DNA of 64,000 nucleotides, taken from contig NZ_AASE01000006.1 of the NCBI RefSeq assembly GCF_000168715.1, positions 62,001 through 126,000 on the forward strand, in the 5' to 3' direction. The position numbers and the translations under genes were made by a program. Below the pieces are notes generated by a model. It saw nothing but the letters and a program-made list of their open reading frames with translations, made no database searches and was not told where the DNA came from. The DNA comes from Chlorobium ferrooxidans DSM 13031. GTDB lineage: Bacteria > Bacteroidota > Chlorobiia > Chlorobiales > Chlorobiaceae. Positions 20,502-29,760 of the stretch are shown here, one piece after another. The first letter of the stretch is position 1, and each line of letters begins with the position of its first letter.

Positions 20502-21176
20502 ATGAAAAAGAGAGTTCTCATTTTATCACTTCTGGGTGCAGGTATGTTTTCGGCTACACCTTCAGCATCAGCAGTAACTCCTTACGTCCGGGCTTCCGGT
20601 GGCGTTGGTCTGATGAACAATGTCGAGTATAGATTTACAGCGCAGGATAAGGTTGAAACCGATAAAATGCATGCGGGTGCCGCTGTTGAAGGGGCATTCG
20701 GCATCAAAACAGGAAGATTCCGTGTTGAAGCGGCAGCCGGATATCAGTCAAACCAGGTTGACCAGTTCACCCTGAAGGGCACGGGTTACGGGGTAAATAA
20801 CGGCCTTACCAGCACACCGGAATCCGGCGATGAAAAATGGACCTACTCCATTCAATCATATATGGTAAATGGATTTGCAGATTTCAATACTGAAAGCAAA
20901 ATATCTCCTTTCGTGATGGCTGGTGTCGGAATTGCAAATATTCAGAATAAAGAGCAGTATCCTGCTGATGCCACAGGCGTAACGGTAACCGGCACATCCA
21001 ACGGAGTGTTTGCATGGCAGGCCGGCGCCGGTGTCGGCGTTAATGCCTCCGACAAGGTCACGATAGACCTTGAGTACCGCTATTTTGCAGCTTCAAACGC
21101 AGAAGGATTTGCGGCTGACCGGGTAGTCGATATTTCAACAAGCAATCTCCTGCTCGGAGTACGCTACGGGTTCTAA
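20502..21176 (+). CDS. Outer-membrane beta-barrel protein
   Basis: A 224-residue porin-like protein. The start at 20502 gives a typical signal peptide (MKKRVLILSLLGAGMF to SASA) and a mature protein starting VTPYVRASGGVG. Alternating amphipathic strands rich in Gly, Tyr and Val follow (AAAGYQSNQVDQF, FAWQAGAGVGVNA, IDLEYRYFAAS), and the last residue is phenylalanine in LLLGVRYGF, the usual outer-membrane targeting end. Similar to OmpA-like eight-strand barrels (PF13505 class). An upstream in-frame ATG overlapping guaA was rejected because it would bury the signal peptide. Confidence 0.88.
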   Translation: MKKRVLILSLLGAGMFSATPSASAVTPYVRASGGVGLMNNVEYRFTAQDKVETDKMHAGAAVEGAFGIKTGRFRVEAAAGYQSNQVDQFTLKGTGYGVNNGLTSTPESGDEKWTYSIQSYMVNGFADFNTESKISPFVMAGVGIANIQNKEQYPADATGVTVTGTSNGVFAWQAGAGVGVNASDKVTIDLEYRYFAASNAEGFAADRVVDISTSNLLLGVRYGF

Positions 21177-21257
21177 ACAGAGAAGAAATTACCCCGGCCC
21201 TGCGGGGTTGGGGTATCGTAACCGCGGTGACGCCCTGATGGTCAAACAAAAATAACC

Positions 21258-21716
21258 ATGCCGTTCAGCACTATGCCTGGAAAACCTTTACTGAGAACGC
21301 TACTTACAGCGGTTATTTTGCTTGCAAGCGTTTCGCCTGCCCTGTCACCTCTCCATGCAGCAGCACCGTCAGCGCTTGCGAAAGAAGAGAGCGGTGAACT
21401 CACTCTCGCAGCTACGAAAGCCATTTTTGACACGCATTCGGCATACTTTGTTGATGCTCGTTCCGAGTATGCCTACTACAAATTGCATATCAAAGGAGCC
21501 ACTTCTCTTTCTTCCAGCAGGTTTGACGAGCAGTACCCTGATTTCAGAAAAAAACAGCCTCTTGAAACCCCTATAGTGGTCTATTGCGCCGACTCCAATT
21601 GCGGCAAAGCCCGGCAAGTTGCCAAAAAGCTGAGGAAAAACGGTTACAGGAATGTCAGGGTTTTTTCGGGCGGTCTTGTCGAATGGTCTCAAGCCGGCTT
21701 CCCGATGGAAGGGTAA
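21258..21716 (+). CDS. Exported rhodanese-like protein
   Basis: A 152-residue protein with a signal peptide (LTAVILLASVSPALSPLHAA) and one rhodanese domain. The active-site loop is VVYCADSNCGKARQVAKKL, with the nucleophile Cys near residue 110. The family ending FSGGLVEWSQAGFPMEG is intact. Probably periplasmic sulfur transfer or sulfurtransferase-like work, plausible in a sulfide-oxidising bacterium. Followed 55 bp later by a MauE/DoxX-like membrane gene, a frequent partnership. Confidence 0.87.
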   Translation: MPFSTMPGKPLLRTLLTAVILLASVSPALSPLHAAAPSALAKEESGELTLAATKAIFDTHSAYFVDARSEYAYYKLHIKGATSLSSSRFDEQYPDFRKKQPLETPIVVYCADSNCGKARQVAKKLRKNGYRNVRVFSGGLVEWSQAGFPMEG

Positions 21717-21771
21717 GCTTCTTTAAAGCAGCGCGCTGAGAAGCCATAAACAGGGAGACACAAGAACGCCT

Positions 21772-22242
21772 ATGGCAAGGATTTGTTTTCCATCAGGTCT
21801 AATTACAGCGCTGAGGCTGATACTCGGCATGTTATTCATCCTTTCAGGTGGGGAAAAGCTCCTGGACCTGAACTATTTCGAGCTTGTCATCGCGGAATAC
21901 CAGATTCTGCCCTCACTCCTCATACCCGCCGTAGCACTCCTCGTATCCCTGTGTGAACTGCTGTGCGGCATCATGCTTGTCATCAACCTCTTCTCGCGGA
22001 TCAGTTCCTCGGTCATGCTCTGCATGATGGCGATCTTCATCGCCGCCATGACCTACAATGTGATGAGAGGGCTCGAGCATGAGTGCGGCTGCTTTGAGTT
22101 TCTTTCACAATGGTACGGATTGAAAGAGGAGATCGGTATCGGTCCGATTGTACGCGACATCCTCTTTTTCATCCTCTTACTGCCGATCGCATTGCAAAGC
22201 AGCAACAGGATTCCCTGGAAAAAAGGTCATGAACTCAAGTAA
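21772..22242 (+). CDS. MauE/DoxX-family membrane protein
   Basis: A 156-residue protein with four membrane segments. The opening LRLILGMLFILSGGEKLLDL and the loop EHECGCFEF match the MauE/DoxX-like family. MauE-type proteins supply or accept electrons for periplasmic disulfide or thiol chemistry through the cysteines of that loop. Paired with the exported rhodanese upstream. Together they suggest periplasmic thiol or sulfur handling (inference from pairing). Confidence 0.85.
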   Translation: MARICFPSGLITALRLILGMLFILSGGEKLLDLNYFELVIAEYQILPSLLIPAVALLVSLCELLCGIMLVINLFSRISSSVMLCMMAIFIAAMTYNVMRGLEHECGCFEFLSQWYGLKEEIGIGPIVRDILFFILLLPIALQSSNRIPWKKGHELK

Positions 22243-22323
22243 AGGGGACGACTTGGATTAGTTTATGAAGCATTTTGTATGAACACCTTTAAATGTAACC
22301 GCCAAGGTTTCGGATTCCGTCAT

Positions 22324-22581
22324 TCATACAGTTATCTTCGGGACGACGTCACCAACAACCTCCCATCTCGCCTCTATGGTGTCTGAGGATAAATCAGCTC
22401 CGCACTGCCATTCGATGAAATATCCTCCATTGATAACCTTCATAAATTCATCAGGGTCTCGCAGAGCTTCAAACGCTTCATATTCAAGGTATGGCGTTAC
22501 ATCAAACCGGCCCACACGGCCATCTTCCGCAACAATGGACAACACCCAATCGGGTTGTGGATGAAGTTCAGCTATTCTCAT
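22324..22581 (-). CDS. DUF2442 family protein
   Basis: An 85-residue protein with the DUF2442 (PF10387) wording: LHPQPDWVLSIVAEDGRVGRFDVTPYLEYEAFEALRD shown in parts, and GYFIEWQCGADLSSDTIEAR. DUF2442 proteins usually follow a DUF4160 gene in toxin-antitoxin-like mobile pairs. No DUF4160 partner is seen upstream here. First minus-strand gene of the accessory block. Confidence 0.83.
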   Translation of the reverse strand: MRIAELHPQPDWVLSIVAEDGRVGRFDVTPYLEYEAFEALRDPDEFMKVINGGYFIEWQCGADLSSDTIEARWEVVGDVVPKITV

Positions 22582-22672
22582 TGGTCTAAGCCTTTAATTG
22601 GAAATGGGTTCTTTCCGTTCACGACCAAATTCCAGTCTAAACAATTAGCGCATCTATACTTGCAAGTCATTA

Positions 22673-23615
22673 TCAGAGAATAAAATCCCGAGTAACTAAG
22701 TTGGAGATATTTATCAACTGAATGACAAATTCGGGATCAATATCGGAGTCGGTACTCCCGTAAAGCATGCCTGAAACTGCATCATAGCAAAGCTGTCCCG
22801 ACGCATCAATACTATTAAAAGACATACCGCCAATGAAACTGAATGCATCATTTTTTGCCGTAGCGGAGTTGGCATCCAGTGTAGAGAGATCAATCCTGTC
22901 GCCCATACTGAAATCCAGAAAAGGCACTACTAATATTGTATGCAGGCAATGCCGAATCATAATAACTCAATCCAAGCGTAAAACCCGACTCAACATTAAT
23001 CACCCTTCCACATACTGTTCCCGGAATATTTTCACCAATATTTCCAACCCAGGTAACAGCATAAGAGTAAAAATCAGAGCCTTATTCCGGAATGATATGC
23101 AAATCACGAAGTGCTTTTCCGAACCCGTCAGTTTTTATAAGTCCATAGGCTCCAGGCCCATCAATTCCCCACCCACTCCACCTGAAGACATATGATAATA
23201 TCTGAGCCTCGAATACGCCCAAGGAATGACCAGAAACCTTAATCGAATAATCAGAGTATAATGGATTTGCTTGTATCTCTTTGTTAAGGCTATCCCCAAA
23301 TTTTATAGCATCAATATAATGTTGATTATTTAAACTATTATCTGACAACAAATTAAACCACGCTAACATATCCTCTGAATACTTATTTGTACCTGCAACG
23401 CCAATCCATATTTTCTTTTCATTAGAATTGATAAATACACTCGCGTCAAAACCACTATTAGTGTGAACTGTTTTTAATAAGACATAATCAACACCGAGTT
23501 TGATTTTACCGTATGCAGCTCCCGCAATAACACCAGCCGCCGAAACCTCAATATCAATAAAATTCATAACACCTATATCAAAGTCATTACAATTAATAAT
23601 AGGCAAATAAATCAA
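22673..23615 (-). pseudogene. Broken lipase with RTX/serralysin-type C-terminal domain
   Basis: Two ORFs belong to one ancestral gene. The 5' part (23082-23615) has the lipase-class-3 pattern IWIGVAGTNKYSEDM and nucleophile elbow SGHSLGVFEAQ. It ends in TAA after HIIPE, yet the same frame goes on sensibly (GSDFYSYAVTWVGNIGEN, then GLSYYDSALPAYN). After about 22950 the frame changes to one reading FSMGDRIDLSTLDANS, AFSFIGGMSFN and FVIQLINISNLVTRDFIL, the end of serralysin-type calcium-binding C-terminal domains that are secreted by type I systems. So there is one premature stop and one frame change, and most of the RTX repeats are gone. Confidence 0.72.
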
Positions 23616-23633
23616 CCTCGCATATATATCTTA

Positions 23634-24908
23634 TCACAGATTAGCCCCAAACTCACCGCTTTCTTCAGGCACTTTATTAACAGCAATTAAAGACTGATAG
23701 ACAACTGCAAACGCGTTCAAAGTCACCGGCATTGTAACCAAAAGGCCAACTCCGAAAAAAATAAGCCCGATAAGATTAATTACAACAAGCAAAATAATAA
23801 ACCCAATTAATGGGAAATAATACTTAAAATACACCCGTCCACTAATCACCAATGCATCCCAAAAACATACCCGACAATTAAGCATAAGAGGAAACGAAAA
23901 CAGATAGGTCATGATCACCAAACTACATAAAAACGAAAACACTAAAACAATAATAGTATTAACACTTCCGCCCTTAATACCTATTAATCCATCAAGAATA
24001 AATACACCAACGAAGTACACTGGCATAAAAAATAATACACAAAACATAAAGACAACAAACATGACTAATAAGTTCACAAGAAGCAATGGGATCAAGAAAT
24101 CAAAACCCTTAAAAAAATTAATCCACTGAAATCTTTTACCGGATATATCACTAAAAGCACTAACAAAGTATCCCGCAAAAAGTGGAGACAAGACAAACAT
24201 ATAAACAATAACAAGTAAGATCAATATAAGTTCATTAGACTTATTCAAGTAATATAAATACACAGTTGAAGCAATTACAATAAAAACTATTAACGAAAAA
24301 ACGAGATACTCATAGATATTTTTACTGAAAATCTTATAACCTTTTTTTAATAATTCGAATAAATCAAAATGATAACCATCAACCACGCGAATACACGACT
24401 TATCATCAATATTTAATGCGGACTCATCAATAGTTTTTTTTAGGCCGCATACACTTGCTGCGGCCAAAATGCCTGCGCTTGAAACCCACAACCAATACCC
24501 AACCCCATATCCTATAATTCTTGAATACGCAGGATACTCACTGGTAATAATTGATTTATAAAAAAGAACACTTAACATAACTAAAAGAGCGCATATCGAA
24601 AATAGCAAACCTAATTCAAAATCTTTTTTTAACAGCACTATCCAACCAACAAACACTATCGGATTGGCCAACCAAGAGATATATCCATAAATAATTCCAA
24701 GCCATCCTGTCATCAGTAATGACCATCCAGGAGTTAATGGTTTTTCACCTTCCAAATAGACACAATCGAAGAGTAATGATAACAAGAACAGGATAACACT
24801 GCACAGCAATAAGACACTGCTCATTATCACACGCTTGCCATTATCTGGATTCTGAATTACCCGATTCTCCAAGATACAAACATTTTTATTTATATCATTC
24901 ACACACAA
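23634..24908 (-). CDS. Polytopic membrane protein, paralogue 1 of 3
   Basis: A 424-residue AT-rich gene encoding about ten membrane segments. The N-terminal 140 residues are homologous to the proteins at 25488 and 26165: CVYLEGEKPLTPGW, then GWLGIIYGYISWLANP, then IIGYGVGYWLWVSSAG. The C-terminal half (LLKKGYKIFSKNIYEYLVF and following) is an extra membrane module of the kind found in DUF975-like or BPSS1780-like proteins and is not in the paralogues. Function unknown. It lies between the lipase/RTX relic and a lipoprotein. Its base composition is clearly lower in GC than that of the flanking backbone, suggesting transfer. Confidence 0.7.
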   Translation of the reverse strand: MCVNDINKNVCILENRVIQNPDNGKRVIMSSVLLLCSVILFLLSLLFDCVYLEGEKPLTPGWSLLMTGWLGIIYGYISWLANPIVFVGWIVLLKKDFELGLLFSICALLVMLSVLFYKSIITSEYPAYSRIIGYGVGYWLWVSSAGILAAASVCGLKKTIDESALNIDDKSCIRVVDGYHFDLFELLKKGYKIFSKNIYEYLVFSLIVFIVIASTVYLYYLNKSNELILILLVIVYMFVLSPLFAGYFVSAFSDISGKRFQWINFFKGFDFLIPLLLVNLLVMFVVFMFCVLFFMPVYFVGVFILDGLIGIKGGSVNTIIVLVFSFLCSLVIMTYLFSFPLMLNCRVCFWDALVISGRVYFKYYFPLIGFIILLVVINLIGLIFFGVGLLVTMPVTLNAFAVVYQSLIAVNKVPEESGEFGANL

Positions 24909-24921
24909 CTCCGTATATAAC

Positions 24922-25488
24922 TTAATTATTGGCAGGCTTCTCTATAATAACTTTCGGCTTTGTAACATTAACAACCACAACATTTAAATCAGTTATATTT
25001 AAATCTGGTGATAATGTAAATGTATACAGCAAAACAACAGCAGGTTCAGGCCAGTACTTAGTATCAAATGCCGCGCCCACATTTTTCAGTTTCCATTTGC
25101 GTCTTATTTTACATTGCAACTTATTGTCTTGAACACTAAAACCGGAGCACTCTCCTCCATTTAGCTGAAATATTTCAATTATTTCATTTTTTGTTTTTCC
25201 TAAAAAATAAACACGAGACAAACTAGCTATCTTATCCGGATCAATCATGGATACGCCGACTGATCTCCCAAGAGTTGCATCTCCCCGTTCATACCGACCA
25301 TACCGTATAAAGTCAGAAAATATATCTTTGCCTAATACAGAAAAGTCGTCCCGCTCAACTGGCAACAACTTCAATTTACAAGAGGATAATAAAGAAACAC
25401 TAACGAATGCCATCACAACGCACAATATTATCTTAAAAAAGAAATATGGGATTTTGTCTTTCCCTATATCTATAAAACTCAGCAACAT
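24922..25488 (-). CDS. Putative lipoprotein, 188 aa
   Basis: From the ATG at 25488 the protein opens with a charged stretch and a hydrophobic segment ending in lipobox LLSSC, so it is probably a lipoprotein. The start overlaps the stop of the upstream membrane gene as TGATG, which suggests translational coupling and decides the start over two upstream ATGs. The mature part has a SmpA/BamE-like feel (FLGKTKNEIIEIFQLNGGEC), a fold common in small outer-membrane lipoproteins, but this is a weak impression. Function unknown. Confidence 0.62.
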   Translation of the reverse strand: MLLSFIDIGKDKIPYFFFKIILCVVMAFVSVSLLSSCKLKLLPVERDDFSVLGKDIFSDFIRYGRYERGDATLGRSVGVSMIDPDKIASLSRVYFLGKTKNEIIEIFQLNGGECSGFSVQDNKLQCKIRRKWKLKNVGAAFDTKYWPEPAVVLLYTFTLSPDLNITDLNVVVVNVTKPKVIIEKPANN

Positions 25489-25958
25489 CACTTTATATCC
25501 CTTTTCATTAGCCCTATACATCGCCACCAACTCCCTAAAGCAATCAAATTAGCTGCAACAGAACAAACAGCACTGGCAACCCACAACCAGTAGCCGGGAC
25601 CATACCCAGTAATTTGATATTTTATCGAAGTTTCAATTGATGGCATTGTATTAATCATTAGAAAACTGAACATAAACACAACAGATCCAATAGAGGCCAT
25701 GGAGCCTATTGAGTAACTATTAAACAAAAACGATAGCCAGCTAACCAATAACAATGGATTGGCAATCCAAGCATAATACCCAATCAATAGTCCAATCCAG
25801 CCAAATAATAACAAGAAAAGTCCTGATGTATTTTGCTGACCACCCTCCAAATAAATGGAATCTTGTGACAATGAAACCGAATACAGAAAAACACTACATA
25901 CAAAAAAAATAAATGGAATTGAAGAGTAAATATAATTTTGTGAATAATATTTTCTCAT
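25488..25958 (-). CDS. Four-helix membrane protein, paralogue 2 of 3
   Basis: A 156-residue protein with four predicted membrane helices. It shares with the other two paralogues SLSQDSIYLEGG, FGWIGLLIGYYAWIANP and ITGYGPGYWLWVASAV. The conserved Asp/Tyr loop after helix 1 and the WIANP motif in helix 2 define the family, whose role I do not know. Coupled by TGATG overlap to the downstream lipoprotein. AT-rich like its neighbours. Confidence 0.68.
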   Translation of the reverse strand: MRKYYSQNYIYSSIPFIFFVCSVFLYSVSLSQDSIYLEGGQQNTSGLFLLLFGWIGLLIGYYAWIANPLLLVSWLSFLFNSYSIGSMASIGSVVFMFSFLMINTMPSIETSIKYQITGYGPGYWLWVASAVCSVAANLIALGSWWRCIGLMKRDIK

Positions 25959-26164
25959 AATGAAGTTGAAACACCATTATTAATTCCTAACCAGTCATAT
26001 TCATGGGCATAAATACTAACATTTATATAATCAACTGACTATTTTTACCATCAAGTTTATCAGTAGTACCATCACACAAAACGACCTTAATTCAGATTGG
26101 TTATTAAATCAATTATTTTGACGATTTCTATAAATACATAAACGAATTCAACGCAAAAATTCGT

Positions 26165-26665
26165 TTACGTAACGTTTAAATCATAATTCAACTGTCGCAT
26201 CACTCTACATAAATTGGCAATAATTGAAAAACCAGCGATAGCAATCCATAACCAGTACCCAAGTCCATATCCAAATATCTTTGAATACGTTGGAGCCTCA
26301 CTTATCACAATTGATTTATGAAAAAGAAAACTTAACATAATCAACATAGACCCTGTTGCAATGATTAAGCCAATGCGAAATTGTTTCGTTACTGCAAAAA
26401 TCCAACTTATCAATAAAACCGGATTTGCAAGTCAAGCGAAATAGCCATAAAAAATATCAAACCAGCCAATCAATAATAATTCCCAACCATAAAGACCTGA
26501 CTGAACGCGCTCATTAGTGTAATAACAATCTTGTGTGAGTGAAAACACGAATAAACCGATAGCTAACAACACAAATATTTTCGGAAATCTCTTCAAGATA
26601 CTATCCCTATAATTCTCTAAATCACTTTTATTTTCATTGTGCACAATCTCATGTATATCGGTCAT
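26165..26665 (-). pseudogene. Membrane paralogue 3 of 3, interrupted by one in-frame TGA
   Basis: The 5' part reads FSLTQDCYYTNERVQSG and LLIGWFDIFYGYFA, then TGA, then in the same frame LANPVLLISWIFAVTKQ and KIFGYGLGYWLWIAIAG. In both paralogues the position of the TGA is tryptophan (SWLANP, AWIANP), so a single TGG to TGA change explains the break. About 166 codons in all. No frameshift is needed. Without read-through the product is a 77-residue fragment with one and a half membrane segments. Confidence 0.78.
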
Positions 26666-27303
26666 TCCAATTTCTCCTTTTCACTTATTGAGCTGAATTC
26701 AATCTAAATTATATCACCAGACCTTATGCTTTGGACAACCAGAAAACACTCGTATCCGGAATGATCAGGAACTTGCATAGCTGGATGACAAACAATGGAT
26801 ACTGATGATCAACAAAGCCTAGGTCAGGCTCGATACAAAACAGAGTTCAAGGTATCGCTGTGGTCGGGAATGATGACTTCATGTGTGTAATGTTGACTGT
26901 AGCTATTCAATCAAACACAAAATTTTATGGCGTACTATATGAGTATAATAATCTTATTCATGATTTTCAAAAAAAAATGGCTGACCTGAGTCTATGGTAT
27001 TAATGCGCCGACGGGTCATGCCTGCTTCATCTTAAAAACAAGCTTCCGTTAAACCAGATATGGCAGCCTTTCTCCAGTCCTACACCCTGATTTGTTCGTT
27101 TACGTCATGAGCGACATGCGGAAAGATATCAAATGACAAAGCCTGCTCGCATTTGTATTCGAGCAGGCTTTGTCTGTTTTTCAGGGTCACTTTCTGCGTG
27201 ATAATTTTTTTTCTTAGCTGGCATGCTCGGGTACCGGGTAAAGACAGCATACTGAACTAATATCATCGTAAACGCTTCGCAGGCTGGTTTCGGATAGAAC
27301 TGA
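26666..27303. other. 638-bp stretch without a gene, with degraded repeat sequence
   Basis: No ORF with coding character. Around 26725-26800 the text resembles the segment at 38645-38715 (both contain AACAACCAGAAAA, a GG-rich middle and GCAACTGGAT-like or GCATAGCTGGAT-like words), so it is probably a worn copy of the block's dispersed repeat. A strong hairpin at 27136-27173 lies near the end of the stretch. Confidence 0.5.
27136..27180 (+). terminator. Rho-independent-type hairpin
   Basis: ACAAAGCCTGCTCG at 27136 pairs with CGAGCAGGCTTTGT at 27160, followed by CTGTTTTT. A 14-bp perfect stem and T-run make it terminator-like on the plus strand, yet no plus-strand gene precedes it. It may come from a lost gene. 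Confidence 0.65.
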
Positions 27304-27585
27304 CTACTGAAAACTTACGTGAGGCTTTACTCCCAGAACTGCTCCGACGCGGCGAAGAAATGCCAGACTGACGTTTCTGTAATTTCCTGATTCCAACCGT
27401 GAAATTGCTGCCTGCGATGTATGAGCTTTCCTTGCAAGCTCTTTCTGAGTCATACCGGCAGTTAATCGGAGACGGATAATCTCTATGGCAACTTCGAACT
27501 CCTCTTCAAGAGCTTCATACTCTTTTTTGAACTCTTTGTCTTTGAGATTCTCTGCAAGCAGATCCTCATATTTTGTTGTCTTCAT
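27304..27585 (-). CDS. XRE/HigA-type helix-turn-helix antitoxin
   Basis: A 93-residue DNA-binding protein. The helix-turn-helix is in GMTQKELARKAHTSQAAISRLESG, preceded by a charged helix (KEFKKEYEALEEEFEVA) that is typical of antitoxins paired with Gp49-like toxins. It would neutralise the toxin and repress the operon. Its ATG overlaps the stop of the toxin gene (ATGA type), the usual toxin-first arrangement. Looks intact. Confidence 0.88.
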   Translation of the reverse strand: MKTTKYEDLLAENLKDKEFKKEYEALEEEFEVAIEIIRLRLTAGMTQKELARKAHTSQAAISRLESGNYRNVSLAFLRRVGAVLGVKPHVSFQ

Positions 27586-27920
27586 TGTAACATCTCCTTT
27601 TCAAAAATCTCACGTAATGTTTGAGCCCTCTCAATTTCGCCATGATCTGTTTTCATCTCTTTTTTGATGTAGCCTGATGTTGCAACATAGAGGGTGTTTT
27701 TGTGATGGAAGTAAAATATCCTGCAGATATCGGAGCCTACCTTTATCCGAAGCTCTTTAAGCCCATCAGTACCTGCGAGTGTTTTGGAATGAGGCTCACC
27801 AAGCCTGAAGCCAAACTCTTTGAGCAGTTCAATTGCCCGCAATGCTTTCGCCCGTAGTTTCGGAGAAAGTGAGTTTATGAAATCCACTGCTGGCGACATC
27901 ACTTCAACATTGTATCTCAT
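27582..27920 (-). CDS. RelE/HigB-like toxin (phage Gp49-like)
   Basis: A 112-residue protein of the PF05973 type: VMSPAVDFINSLSPKLRAKALRAIELLKEFG in parts, then LRIKVGSDICRIFYFHHKNTLYV and a basic tail GYIKKEMKTDHGEIERA. Such toxins cut mRNA on the ribosome. Toxin precedes antitoxin with a 4-bp overlap, a standard type II module. Both partners are complete, unlike most other modules in this block. Confidence 0.88.
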   Translation of the reverse strand: MRYNVEVMSPAVDFINSLSPKLRAKALRAIELLKEFGFRLGEPHSKTLAGTDGLKELRIKVGSDICRIFYFHHKNTLYVATSGYIKKEMKTDHGEIERAQTLREIFEKEMLQ

Positions 27921-28129
27921 GCGAAAAATATACCAAATTTGATATCTTTGTGCAACTTTTCATAGTGAACTTTCAATGACACGGTTCAGACCGGCAGCTC
28001 CCTTACCCTAAGATGGTGATATCCCAGGCGAGGGGTATCTTTCATCATGACCAGGATTTTTTCTGGCATGATGCCGGATAACCGAATAGCACTGGAATAC
28101 TGAACTGCTGGAGCAAGAATAATCAGTTG

Positions 28130-28810
28130 TCAATTCTCGTCGGCAGGTGTCGGGTTTAAAGCTCTCTGGATGATCTGGATGCCATAGGGAACAAATGCAA
28201 TGGTCAGCAGGAGTGCAGCGGCGAGGTTGATGACTTCAACGCTGTCAGGAGTTCCGATCAGGAGCACTCCGACCAGAAAGAGAAGGCTCTGCCAACGCGA
28301 AAGGGATCTGCTCCTGAGCAGGGCTATGGCCTGAATCCCAAACCCGACCGGCAGCAGCAATATTCCCCAGAGCAGGACCAACCAGCCGCTTTTGGAAAAG
28401 ATGAGCTTCAGACCGGGCATCATGTTCGCGAACTCTGCATCAGGGAGCTTGTCAAGAGCACTCATGGTGAGGCATAATGCTCCCTTGTCGGCGGCCAGCG
28501 CCACCGCACCCAATATCGCCAGTGCTCCTCCAATGAACCCCGCCCATGCGCCGGAACTGCGATCAAGCAGCTTCATGAAATGCAGCGCGGTGACAATAAG
28601 CAGCGTCGTATTGAGCGTCACCAGGGCATGGGCGAACTGAAGCAAGCCATCTCCCCGCGCTCTCAGGATAAGCTCCGATGGACCAAGCAGGCGAGGGTGC
28701 AGCAAACCTGGATGAACCGAAAAGGCAAAGACGAAGACAAGCGGAAAAATGACGAAGGAGAGGCCGGTCCCGATTCGCCTGACCACACTCAAACGGTTAT
28801 ATGTATGCAT
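28130..28810 (-). CDS. Polytopic membrane protein, 226 aa
   Basis: A hydrophobic protein with six or so membrane helices, starting MHTYNRLSVVRRIGTGLSF and ending in a short charged tail. Phrases such as FVFAFSVHPGLLHPRLLGPSELILRARG suggest a conserved extramembrane loop after helix 1. I do not recognise the family. GC content is closer to backbone than that of the 23-26 kb genes. Single minus-strand gene with repeat-derived sequence on its upstream side. Confidence 0.65.
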   Translation of the reverse strand: MHTYNRLSVVRRIGTGLSFVIFPLVFVFAFSVHPGLLHPRLLGPSELILRARGDGLLQFAHALVTLNTTLLIVTALHFMKLLDRSSGAWAGFIGGALAILGAVALAADKGALCLTMSALDKLPDAEFANMMPGLKLIFSKSGWLVLLWGILLLPVGFGIQAIALLRSRSLSRWQSLLFLVGVLLIGTPDSVEVINLAAALLLTIAFVPYGIQIIQRALNPTPADEN

Positions 28811-28839
28811 TCGGTTCTCCTTATACCCTTATAGTCGCT

Positions 28840-29205
28840 TGTGTTTGTTTAGGCGGATCAGTTTTAGCTATCGATAAAATACTGTAAAACTATCGATATT
28901 TCCTGTAAACACAAAAGAGTCGGGCACTACGGTCAAGTCATGCTTGACCAATACCTCAGTCACTATAAATCGGGATTTCCAAGCTCCAGAGGAGTGTGGA
29001 GTTATGAGGTTACAGAACAACGCCCCAGAAGCGGACAGAAGTTGGGATGCGTATGGAGCGGTTAGCGGATTGTGGGGAGTTCGGGGGTCAAGAGAGGCCG
29101 GGATATCCTGTATCGGGGATTGCCCATATACAGACTCTTGGGAGTGTCGAGCCATGACTCGGGGGCATGGCGGATGGCTATGCCCCCGAACCTATATTTA
29201 TGGCG
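28840..29205. repeat. Dispersed-repeat copy with a terminal hairpin
   Basis: Starts with a segment shared with 41372-41480 and 47858-47965 (ACTGTAAAACTATCGATATT, then TCCTGTAAACACAAAA), continues with a segment shared with 29905 and 34870 (GACCAATACCTCAGTCAC, CAAGCTCCAGAGGAG), and ends at 29155-29190 in the GGGGGCAT/ATGCCCCC hairpin. The hairpin corresponds to the GGCAT/ATGCC module of copies at 35481, 37400 and 41755. Plus-strand orientation, opposite to all the genes. Confidence 0.7.
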
Positions 29206-29700
29206 TCATCTGTTTCTGCCGTCACTAAAGTTGAATAGATACTCTTTTGCCGACACCTCGTTACCAGAATCTTTCTCTGTCATAGCAACGCGAATCCGCC
29301 ATGTACCAAATGAGGGATGCGCACGGTCAGCACTCCGTTCGTAAAAAAGAATCGGCAGACTGAACACCTGTTCCGAATATCCCTCTTCACTGAAGCCATA
29401 CCTGGTATTCCATACCTCCGATCCATCTGGACGGAGCACCTGAACTTTGAAATAGTAATCGAACGTGCCAAATCGGCTAAGATTACCCTGCCTCTGAACC
29501 CGCATCCAGAATTTCACCTCCGGGTTCTGCTGCGGCGGATTAAACACCCAATCGGTCTGGCTTGTGCTTACTCCGACTTCAAGAACAGCAGGAGCGGCAA
29601 ACGCCGCCTTTGAACTTCCAAAGGCAAAAAACGTAATGAACAAAAACAACATCATGACCAGACGTTGGAGACCGCCGTTCTTCACCTGGTTGACTGACAT
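29206..29700 (-). CDS. Exported protein of unknown family, 164 aa
   Basis: A signal peptide is clear (RLVMMLFLFITFFAFG to AAFAAPA). The mature part looks like an all-beta domain: TDWVFNPPQQNPEVKFWMRV, YFKVQVLRPDGSEVWN, GTWRIRVAMTEKD. Such wording resembles immunoglobulin-like periplasmic or surface modules, but I cannot name the family. Flanked on both sides by dispersed-repeat copies, as expected for a cassette-like unit. Appears intact. Confidence 0.65.
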   Translation of the reverse strand: MSVNQVKNGGLQRLVMMLFLFITFFAFGSSKAAFAAPAVLEVGVSTSQTDWVFNPPQQNPEVKFWMRVQRQGNLSRFGTFDYYFKVQVLRPDGSEVWNTRYGFSEEGYSEQVFSLPILFYERSADRAHPSFGTWRIRVAMTEKDSGNEVSAKEYLFNFSDGRNR

Positions 29701-29760
29701 ACATCATCCTCCCGTTAGTTGTAATAAAAAATCCTCGCAGCAGAGCTACGAAGTATTAAT

